64,000 bases of DNA. It comes from CAYPIE01 sp964410665. GTDB lineage: Bacteria > Planctomycetota > Planctomycetia > Gemmatales > Gemmataceae. The stretch is from positions 1-64,000 of the forward strand of contig CAYPIE010000021.1 of the NCBI GenBank assembly GCA_964410665.1. The letters run 5' to 3'. Within the stretch, counting starts at the first letter, position 1. Every line of letters begins with the position of its first letter. Positions 53,537-62,617 of the stretch are shown piece after piece. The notes beneath the pieces were generated by a model that ran no database searches, had not been told where the DNA came from, and saw only the letters and a program-made list of their open reading frames with translations. The position numbers and the translations under genes were made by a program.

Positions 53537-54181
53537 ATGCAACGCAACTTACGTACGCCACTTTTGGGGTTGGTCTTGCTAGGAATCATGGGGTTGGGTT
53601 TGGCGAGCTGGCTGGGCGCGCAACATCCTCCTCACAAAGGCCCCAACCCGATCAGGACGCGATTACAGCCCGTGGACGAGTCTGCTTGGTTGTTGGAACT
53701 GCAACTCCCGGCCGATAGCGCGGCTCCTGAGAGCGTGGCAGCTCGATTAAAAGCGCTCGAGCAAAAAGCCCAGGCCCTAGAACAACAGGCCAGCGAACTC
53801 CGTAGCGCCATCGCAAAGGTTCGCGCGAGCTTCTCTGGAAAAAAGCAATCACCCCAACAGTCTGATCGCATCCCGCCCCGAGAATGGTCTCGCCCGAATC
53901 GCGCGGTGGGTGAATTTCGCTTGACGCTACAAGAGCAGGAGCCCGTGGCCAAGCGCACGCTGATTGTCGAGGTGATTACCCTCCAACATGTCTCGAGCAA
54001 AGACATGGCCGAGTTGCTCAAGGAACGGTGGCCGGAGGTTGCGTTCGTCGGGAGCAACCAGGCCTCGGATGTCCTGTATGTCCAAGGTCCGAAAGAACAG
54101 GTCGATGCGGCAAGAAAGGCGATCCACTCCCTGGAAGTGAAAATCGCCAAGTATCAGGAGTCTCAGTCTAAACCCAAGTAA
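53537..54181 (+). CDS. Membrane-anchored coiled coil / secretin-N-like protein (sigma-less paralog)
   Basis: 214 residues from ATG 53537, with AGGAG 6 bases upstream. The start MQRNLRTPLLGLVLLGIMGL aligns with the MQL... membrane module inside both upstream sigma factors, including the WxxAQ end of the helix. The coiled coil LKALEQKAQALEQQASELRS is nearly the same as in the second sigma factor. Residues 141-202 form the same secretin-N-like domain as the first (EVITLQHVSSKDMAELLKE, DVLYVQGPKEQVDAARKAI). It thus looks like the extension alone, without the sigma domains. It may be a partner or competitor of the tethered sigma factors. The external role is inferred. Confidence 0.75.
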   Translation: MQRNLRTPLLGLVLLGIMGLGLASWLGAQHPPHKGPNPIRTRLQPVDESAWLLELQLPADSAAPESVAARLKALEQKAQALEQQASELRSAIAKVRASFSGKKQSPQQSDRIPPREWSRPNRAVGEFRLTLQEQEPVAKRTLIVEVITLQHVSSKDMAELLKERWPEVAFVGSNQASDVLYVQGPKEQVDAARKAIHSLEVKIAKYQESQSKPK

Positions 54182-54239
54182 CCCTGGTTTACCCGTTCGG
54201 AGCGGGCTGTTCTCAGGCCGGCAACGCGAGCTCATTCCT

Positions 54240-56147
54240 CTAGCGGTGAAGCGGATCTTCGACCGAAAGCCGCCGAAGCGGAACTCCTTGGGAAACCTGT
54301 TGCCCGGCCTGGATCGCTTGCAGTAATACGGTGAGCCCTCGGTTGAAGCAACCATCGCCGCAGACCAGATGAGTGGAAAACCAACTCGGTTGGCGGCAGT
54401 CGGGGTTCCTGGAGACACCGAACAACGCCGGGGACGAAAGTATCGACGCCTGATCGGGTCGCTTGTAGATGGTGACGCCCTCCTTGATCGTTTCGAGTAC
54501 CTTCAGGTCATCGAGCTGCTCCGGGGCAACCGTTAAGGGGTTGTCCGACAGGATGACCAAATCGGCAAGTTTGCCCACTTCCAGGGACCCCTTGCTCTTC
54601 TCTTCAAAGTGTTGCCAGGCCGGCCACAGGGTCATCGCCTTGAGGGCGGTGGCCACCGGGACGCGATGTTGCGGCCCAAGGATATCGCCGGTCCGTGACC
54701 GACGCGTCACCGTGGCTGAGAGCACCCGGATGGAGTCCGGCAACGCCACCGGGGCATCATGGTGGCTGCCAAAGCGCATGCCTTGCTCCAGCAGCCAGCC
54801 GGTCGGAGAAATGTTGTCGGCGCGTTCTGGGCCTAGGACCGACTCGCGATGCCAATCGCCCCAATAGTAGGTGTGCATCGGGAAGAGCGAGGGAAAAATG
54901 CCCAGTTCCTTGAGCGGACCAATCTGATCTTTACGGAGCACCTGACCGTGAATGAGCACCGGCCGCAAATCCGCGTCAGGGCGGAGCACCTTGGCCTCGC
55001 GAACCGCGGCAATGAACCGATCACTTGCTGCATCGCCGTTGGCGTGACAAAGTAGCTGCCAGCCGTTGGTGAAAGCCTTGTTAACCGCAGCTTTCGTCGT
55101 GGCCTCGTCGATGGCCGCGTAGCCGCGGTAGGCCTTCGGCATGCCTGGGGGCGGGATCAAATAAGGCTGGCTCAGCCAGGCAGTCTTGCCCTGTGGCGAA
55201 CCATCGATGGTGAGTTTGGCACCCCCCACGCGAAACCGGTTCTGGTAGGCCCGGGACGGGCGGATGTCTTCGACTTCAAGAATATCTGGGTAGGCCACAA
55301 CGTCAATGGGTAGCTTGTTGCGTTTCGCGACGCGCTGAAACGCCTCCACGGCCGGACCAAACGCCCGCCCCTCCTGACCAGTGGTGTAGCCAAACGAGGC
55401 CAACAACTTGGCCCCCTCCTCAACCAAGGCATCGTTGATCGAATTATCGAAACGGCTTGCAAGGGCCCCTGCCACCTGGAAAAACGCGTATTCTTCGCAA
55501 ACTCCATTGGGCTCATTCGATCCAGGTTGACGTCGAAATACGCCCCCTTTGGGATCAGGAGTTTTGGCGGTGATTCCGGCCAGCGCAAGTGCCTTGCTGT
55601 TGGCCACCCCCAGGTGACCAGACTGATGAATGATCAGTACCGGAAGCTCACGGGACACATCGTCGAGCTCGCTGCGGGTGGGGTGGCGTTGTTCGGTAAG
55701 TTGGGAATCATCGTACCCAAAACCGACGATCCAGCGGACCTTCGTTACCACGGTCGGATGGTTTTTGGCCCAATCACGTAACAGCATCACTAAGGTGGGG
55801 ATATCCTTCCCACGACCATCGGGGGGCGGGAGAAGATTCGCCGTAGTCGCCTGGAGCCCGATTAGATACGCATGTCCATGAGAGTCCACAAAGCCTGGGA
55901 GCAGGGTTTTGCCCTGCAGATTGACCATCTTGGTTTGGTCGCCGCGGCGTTTGAGCACGTCGACCTTGTTCCCAACCACGACAATCTTGCCTGCTTTGAT
56001 CGCTATTGCCTCAGCGATGGGTTGCTGGTCATCGATCGTGACAATGGGTCCGCCGTGGTAAATGGTATCGACAGGTTCATTCCCCTGGATAGAGAAGGAA
56101 AGCAGGAAGACCAAAACCAGGCTGATGCACATCCGCACGTAGGACAT
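54240..56147 (-). CDS. Secreted amidohydrolase (YtcJ-like, amidohydrolase 3)
   Basis: 635 residues from ATG 56147 (CTGGAG 8 bases upstream; GTG 56156 is too close to the site). A signal peptide (ISLVLVFLLSFSIQG) leads to the amidohydrolase fold: TIYHGGPIVTIDDQQPIAEA, the HxH site in LLPGFVDSHGHAYL, HQSGHLGVANSKALALAG, LLCHANGDAASDRFI, and GSHHDAPVALPDS. The metal ligands appear complete. After the usual end (KEGVTIYKRP) there is a tail of about 60 residues with cysteines (LVCGDGCFNRGLTVLL). Substrate unknown. The gene converges on the sigma-factor run. Confidence 0.88.
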   Translation of the reverse strand: MSYVRMCISLVLVFLLSFSIQGNEPVDTIYHGGPIVTIDDQQPIAEAIAIKAGKIVVVGNKVDVLKRRGDQTKMVNLQGKTLLPGFVDSHGHAYLIGLQATTANLLPPPDGRGKDIPTLVMLLRDWAKNHPTVVTKVRWIVGFGYDDSQLTEQRHPTRSELDDVSRELPVLIIHQSGHLGVANSKALALAGITAKTPDPKGGVFRRQPGSNEPNGVCEEYAFFQVAGALASRFDNSINDALVEEGAKLLASFGYTTGQEGRAFGPAVEAFQRVAKRNKLPIDVVAYPDILEVEDIRPSRAYQNRFRVGGAKLTIDGSPQGKTAWLSQPYLIPPPGMPKAYRGYAAIDEATTKAAVNKAFTNGWQLLCHANGDAASDRFIAAVREAKVLRPDADLRPVLIHGQVLRKDQIGPLKELGIFPSLFPMHTYYWGDWHRESVLGPERADNISPTGWLLEQGMRFGSHHDAPVALPDSIRVLSATVTRRSRTGDILGPQHRVPVATALKAMTLWPAWQHFEEKSKGSLEVGKLADLVILSDNPLTVAPEQLDDLKVLETIKEGVTIYKRPDQASILSSPALFGVSRNPDCRQPSWFSTHLVCGDGCFNRGLTVLLQAIQAGQQVSQGVPLRRLSVEDPLHR

Positions 56148-56274
56148 GGAGAACACTCCAGAGTAAGCAGCATTGCAATACGAGTCGGCGACATCATCAT
56201 GGCGATGTCCTATCCATTTCGCCCAGGGTGGCTAGTGCATGCGGGGGAATCGGTCAAAGGGACTTGCGAGCTTC

Positions 56275-56946
56275 CTACCAGGCAGGGTTGGTATTGCGGA
56301 TATGCGTCCACACCGTGTGTAGCCCCGACCAGCCCTCATGGATCGGAGCCAGGTCAGCGACAATCCACATGTTTTGTGGTGCCTGGAAAACCGGTAAGCC
56401 CTCGGCTTGCCAAGCCAGTTGTGCCACGGCCTCCGCAGTAAACTCGGTTCGCCAACCTTCGAGTCGTGCTGGCGGTGTTTCAGCCGCTGGACTGGCTGCT
56501 TGGTTGGCTCTCCAGGCAGCCAACCAAGCAGCATCGAGATTGGCGTTGATGCCACAAGCACATAACACGATCCGACTGCAGGCTGCCGCCAGGGTGTGGC
56601 AGTAACGCTCCGCACTCCATGCCTGCTGCCAAGGAACCACTTCGAGTCGGAGGGGCCGGCGTTCCAACACGGCATCGAGGAGGGTCAAGTTGACCAATCG
56701 CCACAAGGGATCATTCCGCATCCGCACGGTCGCACGTACCCGCCGCTTACACCATCGATCAGTGATCCGTCGATCCCACCGAATGGCCCGCCACCACTGC
56801 GGGCGATACACCTCTAAGTAGGTGCGCAAACGCCAGGCCTCGGTGCTGCGACCCTGTTCCTCTAACCAGTCGGCAAACACTAACTTCACCAGATTGTCCT
56901 GGGGTTGGCGGAGACAAGCATCGATGAACGCTTGTTCGTCGTTCAT
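56275..56946 (-). CDS. TIGR02996 domain protein
   Basis: 223 residues from ATG 56946, with GGGAGG 5 bases upstream; the open frame to 57132 is leader. The N-terminal 45 residues are the TIGR02996 unit: EQAFIDACLRQPQDNLVKLV then FADWLEEQGRSTEAWRLRTY. This domain is restricted to planctomycetes and a few others and is found with repeat proteins. The rest is Trp/Arg-rich with no recognised motif. The WD40 gene lies upstream on the same strand, a typical companion. Function unknown. Confidence 0.8.
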   Translation of the reverse strand: MNDEQAFIDACLRQPQDNLVKLVFADWLEEQGRSTEAWRLRTYLEVYRPQWWRAIRWDRRITDRWCKRRVRATVRMRNDPLWRLVNLTLLDAVLERRPLRLEVVPWQQAWSAERYCHTLAAACSRIVLCACGINANLDAAWLAAWRANQAASPAAETPPARLEGWRTEFTAEAVAQLAWQAEGLPVFQAPQNMWIVADLAPIHEGWSGLHTVWTHIRNTNPAW

Positions 56947-57128
56947 AGCATCCTCCCGTCCGCACGAAATCAGACGATAGCACGATTGTATCATCTGTCG
57001 CAAGGCACGGGTCGACAAAATCCCAGTCGGAAAAGCCCGCGTCCCCCGGACCACGATTCGAGAGGATTCCGCGGCAAGGTGAACGAGTCGACGACCGAGG
57101 CAACTTCCAGGTTGCTGAATCCGTGAGG

Positions 57129-60100
57129 TCAATCCCTGGGCATGTTGAGCAGATAACCGTTGCCTTCCGGCTTACCGCGGGCATTGGGCGCGCAGGCAAT
57201 GGCCAGGCGAGTGCCATTGGGTGCGACGGCCAGCCCCTGGATCTTGCCGGTGGGTAATTCCAGTGCGTTGTTCAACTGGCCATCTTCGACATTCCACCAG
57301 GCCAGGTAGCCATGGTAGCGCGGAGCGCCCCCTGCACTGAGGATGGTCTGACCATCGTTGATAAAACGAGCCTCATAAATCCAGCTCGGATGAGCCTGGA
57401 CCGGAAGGGAGATCGGGCTCTGTGGGCGAGCAAAATTCGGATTCTCGAAGTCGCGCACCAGACTGCCATCGCTGACCTTCCACAACTTCAGGCTGCGATC
57501 GCTTGAGCCAGAAACGAGGAACTTGCCATCGGGCGAAAAAGCTGCGCAGAACACCCCCTGGCGGTGGCCTTGCTCGGATTTGCCTGGCTCGTACTTGGCA
57601 ATCTCGCGAACCAGCTTGCCATCGGCCACCGTCCAGAGCTTGAGGGTCTGGTCGAAGCTGGCCGACACAAGTTGCTTGCCGTCGGGGCTAAAGCTCACCC
57701 GATACACCGCACTCTTGTTAGGCTTGGTATGGGCGTCGATTTCGCGGATGCTTTTCCCTTGCTCGATATCCCAGAGGCGTACCTTGCCATCGTGACACCC
57801 GGTGGCCAAAAGCTTGCCCGTGGGGTCGAAAGCCACGCTATCGACGATATCGGGATGCCCCAGTTCCTTGACTGGCTCATCCCCAGCAAGCTGCCAGCTA
57901 CGCATCGATTGATCGGCGCTGGCACTCACCAGGATCCCCTGGTCGGTAAAGGAAAGTCCCGCCACCCGTCCCTGATGCTGGAATTCGGCCAATGGCTTAC
58001 CCATCGTCGCTGGGACGGGTTGGCCCGGTTTGAAGTTGGCATTCCAAGCGATGATCTTGCCATTGGAGAAGGCACCCGCCAGCACTTGTCGGTTTGGATG
58101 GAATGCAAGCGCGTCCACCACTTCGGGTACCGAGAAGTTCGCGCGCAACTGCCCATCATTCACCGTGAAGATTCGCACCTGTTGGTCCCCACCCGACACC
58201 GCCACCAACTGGTTGTCTCGAGAAACCGCCAACGCTTGGATAGGTCCTTGCACACCTGCAAAACGACGTTCCTGGTTTCCGTTTGTGGTGTTCCACAGGG
58301 TCAGTCCATGGTCCTTGGCAGCGGTCAGAAGCCGTGAACCATTCGGCAACATGCCCAGTACATGGGTAGGTTTCTCACTTGGTACAATCAGCCGTTGCAA
58401 GCGCACCGGGTGTCTACCTGCGGTCTTGTCTTCGCTGGCGGCGAAGATCATTGGCTGGTTGGGGTGGTAGCCGACGCCCCGAACCGCACCACCGTAGGGA
58501 ATAAACTCGGCCCGTTGCCCGGTGGTCAGGTCCCAGACCTGGGCCAGATTGTCGGTGGTTCCCACGACCAAGCGTTGGCGATCCCCGCTAAAGGCGACCG
58601 AGGTGACCGCACCATCGTGCGTCAGACTAGCGACCTCGGTACCATCGTGGACCTGGAACAGTTTGATCTGCTTGCCCGAGCCCGCAGCGAGCTGTTGCTG
58701 ATCCAGCGTCAGATCCAGGCAGACGACCGCATCTGCCAGCGGTCCGATCGTACGGAGCAACTTGCCATCGTTCAGATCCCAGTGCTTAATGAGCCGGTCC
58801 TTGCCGGCGGTGAATGCCTGAGACCCATTCGGATGGTAAACAACCGCCATCGCGCCACCCTCATGGGCCGGATAGGCCCGCATCACCGCGGCATGCAGCA
58901 GCCGGACCCTTCGCCCACGATCTACAACGAATACCCGATTGCTATCCGGAGTAAACGACACTGACTGAATTGGAGTCGGTCCTTGGGTAAGGGTTTGTAA
59001 GACCATCCCGGTCGGAATATCGTAAACGTCTATTCGATCGATTCCCTTCGTCTTGGAACCGATGACCAGACGCCGACCATCCCGACTGAGTGCCATCGAC
59101 TTTCCAGTGCCCGATACAGTGATCTCGCCGAGTCGCTTACCATCCTCGGAGCTCCATCGACACACTCTACCTTCGGTCCCCATTGTCACCACTTGCCGCC
59201 CATCTTCACGCACCGCCAAGCAAACGATCTCCCCCGTGTGGGCTTGAATCACTCGTCGTTCTTCTCCATTGCTGGTATCCCAGATACGCAGGTGCCGATC
59301 GTCGCCGACGCTGAACAGTCGATTGCTGTTGGCGGCGTACACGACTTGACGTACTGCCCGGTCATGGGCTCCGTGAAAGCGCAGACGACGTGTTTGAACA
59401 TTGACAGTGTTGTCTTCATTGGCGGTGATTAAGCGCTGGCCGTCGGGATGAATAGCCACCGTTGTGGTGGGTCCCGCCTGAGGTAGGGATTCCAGAAGCT
59501 GGCCGTCTGCTGCAAACAAGCGAACCTGTTGGTCGGCGCAGACCACTGCTATGGCCTCACCGTCGGCGGACAGGTCGAGGCCGCGAATATCCGCCTTGAC
59601 GTCGATGCGGGTAGGTTGTTCGGACTCGGCAAGCTGCCATAAGCTAACCACCTGATCATCGGTTGCTAAGGCGAGAACCTTTCCATCCTGACTAAGGGCC
59701 ATGGCCACCGGTACCGCAGAGAGCTCGAGAGTGCGTTGGGGCTCCCGTTCGTTTAGCGGCCAGAAGTGTACGGTCTTATCCTGGCCCACCGAGACAACTA
59801 AGCTCTGTTCGGCGGAGTAACTCAGCGCCAGCACAGAACCCTCATGGCCAGAAAGACGCTCGATTTCCCTACCCTGTCCAAGGTCATAGACCCGCAGCTG
59901 GGAATCCTGAAAGCCTGCGATGAGCCGCTTACCATCGGCAGTCAAGGTCATTGCCTGGACACCCGCAGGCAGGTCTTCCAGGTGATGGACCTGATTCCCA
60001 TCACGAAAGACATGGATGCCTTTGCCATGGGTTGCCAAGGCCACGGAGCGACCATCCGCAGCATACGCGACAGCCTTCAGGGGTTGCTGATCGACCTGGT

Positions 60101-61712
60101 AGTTGTGTTCGACCTGGCCATTGACCAGGTTCCAGATACGCACACGCTGGTCATCTGCCAAGGTAAGCAGGCGATTTCCATCCTTGCTCAAGCACATCCG
60201 GCGAACCACCTTAGGGTGGTTCAGCAGTTGCGGTTTGACCAACGGATAACGCCAGCACTTGACCAGTCCATCCTCGCCAACCGAAGCCAGCTGTTTATAG
60301 CCGGGCGAGAAAGCAAGGGCGGTGACCTTGCCGGTATGTCCCTGGAAGTACCCCAAGGACTGCCCATTGGCAGCGTTCCACAGCTGAATCTGGCCCTGCG
60401 CATCGGCGGCCGCGATGGTCGAGCCGTCGGGGGTCACTGCGATCGCGCTTGCTGGGATTCGTAGCCCCTTAAAGCTCCGTTCGGTCCGCAGGTTTTCTAA
60501 CCGCCAGAGTCGCAGTTCCCGATCACGGGTGGCGATCAACGCTCGCTTCCCATCGGGCCAAAGTACGGATGCCGTAATCTGCTCGGGCAGGTTCAGGTTG
60601 GTGCTTGGCAGCAAGGGAAGTTGCCACTGTTTGAGCCAACCATCCTCACCCACGGTGAGGACGTGGTCCTTCTTCAGATGGTAGGCGATTCCGGTGGTCG
60701 CTCCCTTGTGGGCCTGGAAAGCACCTTGCCGATTGCCACGATTGCCCCAAAACAAGAGTCGACCATCGCTCAAGCCCGCGGCGATTTGGTCCCGATTGGG
60801 AGCCAACCCGACCGATGCAACGGGACCAGGCGTGGCAAATTCCTTGAGTTGCTTGCCATCGTCGGTCTGGCTCAATCGCACCATGTGATCGTGCCCACCT
60901 GTGACAACCTGAGAACCATCGCTCGCCAACGCGAAAGCAGTGATGCGATCTCTATGCGAGGGAAGCGATTGGGCCTCAAGCTTGCGGGTCTGCCAGGCCT
61001 TGACAAGGTTGTCTTGGCCCAGCGAATAGATGAGAGAACCATCCGGATGGACTTGCACATCGCGGATCGACCCCGGATGAGCTCCGATCGTCCCCAGTTG
61101 GGTGCCATCGGTGGCTTTCCACCAGCGCAGCGTCCGATCCTCACCGCCCGAAACAAGGAACTGACCGTTTCCGCTAAATCGGACGACAGTGACTGAGCCG
61201 ACGTGGCCATTCAGGCGAAACAGCTCCTTATTGTGTTCGAGACTCCATACCTGGACACCACCATCCTGGGTACCGACCGCTGCCCGCTTGTGATCTGGAC
61301 TTAGTGCAAAGCTGGTGACCTCCGCCCGGATGAGGCGTTGCTGCACCGGGGCCTGGCTGGGAACCGGCCAAAGCTTCACCGTTTTGTCACTAGAGCCGGA
61401 AGCCAACAGGTTGCCGTCCGGAGCAAAATCCAGGCACAGCACCAAATCCTTGTGTCCCCTAGCACCCGTATAGCTGCGTAACGGTTGACCGTTCGTGTCA
61501 TACAGGTGGATCGCCTTATCAAAGCCTCCGGTGGCCAGCATCGTCCCCTTGGGGTGGTAGGCCACGGCGTAGACCGATTCGCTATGCCCAGAGAGCGGAG
61601 TGATCAGGCCTGGGATGTCCAGATTGTCATCCTGAGCGTGAGCAAAGGAGAGCAGGCCAAGCAGGCCAACCAGCAATCCCAGTAGGGAACAACGGATGAC
61701 AGATAGCGACAT
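57129..61712 (-). CDS. Secreted protein built almost wholly of WD40 repeats (1,527 residues)
   Basis: GAGG lies 9 bases before ATG 61712. A signal peptide (SLLGLLVGLLGLLSFAHAQ) is followed by about 34 WD40 units of roughly 42 residues. Examples are VYAVAYHPKGTMLATGGFDK, VVRFSGNGQFLVSGGEDRT and VAFDPTGKLLATGCHDGKVR. That gives several seven- or eight-bladed propellers in series, with no enzymatic, caspase or membrane domain. The C-terminus ends AIACAPNARGKPEGNGYLL. A large envelope or periplasmic scaffold is likely. It differs from the 2.5-8 kb WD40 protein, which has extra domains. Confidence 0.88.
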   Translation of the reverse strand: MSLSVIRCSLLGLLVGLLGLLSFAHAQDDNLDIPGLITPLSGHSESVYAVAYHPKGTMLATGGFDKAIHLYDTNGQPLRSYTGARGHKDLVLCLDFAPDGNLLASGSSDKTVKLWPVPSQAPVQQRLIRAEVTSFALSPDHKRAAVGTQDGGVQVWSLEHNKELFRLNGHVGSVTVVRFSGNGQFLVSGGEDRTLRWWKATDGTQLGTIGAHPGSIRDVQVHPDGSLIYSLGQDNLVKAWQTRKLEAQSLPSHRDRITAFALASDGSQVVTGGHDHMVRLSQTDDGKQLKEFATPGPVASVGLAPNRDQIAAGLSDGRLLFWGNRGNRQGAFQAHKGATTGIAYHLKKDHVLTVGEDGWLKQWQLPLLPSTNLNLPEQITASVLWPDGKRALIATRDRELRLWRLENLRTERSFKGLRIPASAIAVTPDGSTIAAADAQGQIQLWNAANGQSLGYFQGHTGKVTALAFSPGYKQLASVGEDGLVKCWRYPLVKPQLLNHPKVVRRMCLSKDGNRLLTLADDQRVRIWNLVNGQVEHNYQVDQQPLKAVAYAADGRSVALATHGKGIHVFRDGNQVHHLEDLPAGVQAMTLTADGKRLIAGFQDSQLRVYDLGQGREIERLSGHEGSVLALSYSAEQSLVVSVGQDKTVHFWPLNEREPQRTLELSAVPVAMALSQDGKVLALATDDQVVSLWQLAESEQPTRIDVKADIRGLDLSADGEAIAVVCADQQVRLFAADGQLLESLPQAGPTTTVAIHPDGQRLITANEDNTVNVQTRRLRFHGAHDRAVRQVVYAANSNRLFSVGDDRHLRIWDTSNGEERRVIQAHTGEIVCLAVREDGRQVVTMGTEGRVCRWSSEDGKRLGEITVSGTGKSMALSRDGRRLVIGSKTKGIDRIDVYDIPTGMVLQTLTQGPTPIQSVSFTPDSNRVFVVDRGRRVRLLHAAVMRAYPAHEGGAMAVVYHPNGSQAFTAGKDRLIKHWDLNDGKLLRTIGPLADAVVCLDLTLDQQQLAAGSGKQIKLFQVHDGTEVASLTHDGAVTSVAFSGDRQRLVVGTTDNLAQVWDLTTGQRAEFIPYGGAVRGVGYHPNQPMIFAASEDKTAGRHPVRLQRLIVPSEKPTHVLGMLPNGSRLLTAAKDHGLTLWNTTNGNQERRFAGVQGPIQALAVSRDNQLVAVSGGDQQVRIFTVNDGQLRANFSVPEVVDALAFHPNRQVLAGAFSNGKIIAWNANFKPGQPVPATMGKPLAEFQHQGRVAGLSFTDQGILVSASADQSMRSWQLAGDEPVKELGHPDIVDSVAFDPTGKLLATGCHDGKVRLWDIEQGKSIREIDAHTKPNKSAVYRVSFSPDGKQLVSASFDQTLKLWTVADGKLVREIAKYEPGKSEQGHRQGVFCAAFSPDGKFLVSGSSDRSLKLWKVSDGSLVRDFENPNFARPQSPISLPVQAHPSWIYEARFINDGQTILSAGGAPRYHGYLAWWNVEDGQLNNALELPTGKIQGLAVAPNGTRLAIACAPNARGKPEGNGYLLNMPRD

Positions 61713-61863
61713 GGTGACGATCCTCGTAATCAGGCGGTACCCATGAGTGGGTGCGTCAGTGTCGCATCCGCGTGCTCGAGCGTCAAACGAATCCTGCTGG
61801 CCGATGCTCCCGTAACTCGGATAATGCCCTCAGTGGAGTCCGAACCCTGTCGAGTACATCGCG

Positions 61864-62472
61864 ATGGATACATTTGACGCAATCAATCAACGCCGTGCGG
61901 TGAAGCACTTTGACCCGACCCACCAACTCACCCCGGAGGAGGAACGCAAACTCCTCGAGGCCGCCATCCAATCCCCGACGAGCTTTAACATCCAACACTG
62001 GCGATTCGTCATCGTTCGCGACCCGGCCATGCGGCAACAAATCCGTGCTGAGTTCGGGAATAACCAGGCCCAGATAACCGATGCCTCGCTATTGATCATC
62101 ATGACCGCCGACGTGAAAGCCTGGGACAAAACACCCGAACGCTATTGGCAAAATGCCCCGCCCGAAATCGCTGATATGCTGGTGAGCTGGATGGGTCCCT
62201 TTCACGAGGGGCGGGAATGGTTGCAACGTGATGAGGCTCAGCGCTCGATTGGCATGGCCATGCAGACCCTAATGTTGGCCGCCAAGGCAATGGGCTACGA
62301 CTCCTGCCCAATGATCGGCTTCGAGATTGACAAGGTAGCCGAGCTGATCGGCTTACCGGGAGATCATGTGATGGGTCCCATGGTAGCAATCGGTAAGGGA
62401 ATCAAAAGTCCTTGGCCTAAGCCGGGTCAGTTACCTCTCAGCGAAGTGGTGGTGGAGAACCACTTTTCATAG
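61864..62472 (+). CDS. Nitroreductase-family flavoprotein
   Basis: 202 residues. FMN-binding features are clear: AINQRRAVKHFDPTHQL at the start, AAIQSPTSFNIQHWRFVIV, and the C-terminal AAKAMGYDSCPMIGF and GPMVAIGKGIKSPW. The family reduces nitro, quinone or related substrates with NAD(P)H. The physiological substrate is not evident. It is divergent from the WD40 gene. Confidence 0.88.
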   Translation: MDTFDAINQRRAVKHFDPTHQLTPEEERKLLEAAIQSPTSFNIQHWRFVIVRDPAMRQQIRAEFGNNQAQITDASLLIIMTADVKAWDKTPERYWQNAPPEIADMLVSWMGPFHEGREWLQRDEAQRSIGMAMQTLMLAAKAMGYDSCPMIGFEIDKVAELIGLPGDHVMGPMVAIGKGIKSPWPKPGQLPLSEVVVENHFS

Positions 62473-62532
62473 GCGGGTCCCCTTCCAAAGACGACCTCGA
62501 CTTGACAGAGGGACGATTCGAGCGCACAGATC

Positions 62533-62546
62533 ATCTCATATGAGAT
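62533..62546. promoter_or_regulatory. 14-bp perfect palindrome upstream of the phosphoesterase
   Basis: ATCTCATATGAGAT is fully self-complementary and lies in an AT-rich stretch 60 bases after the nitroreductase stop and 70 bases before the next gene. It is a good candidate for a dimeric repressor site. No binding protein can be named. Confidence 0.4.
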
Positions 62547-62617
62547 AATTTCACGCAGTCTTCATTCAACACAGCACACCTTAAGCTATGGTTAGAGTGT
62601 AGATTGTTCGACCGCGC

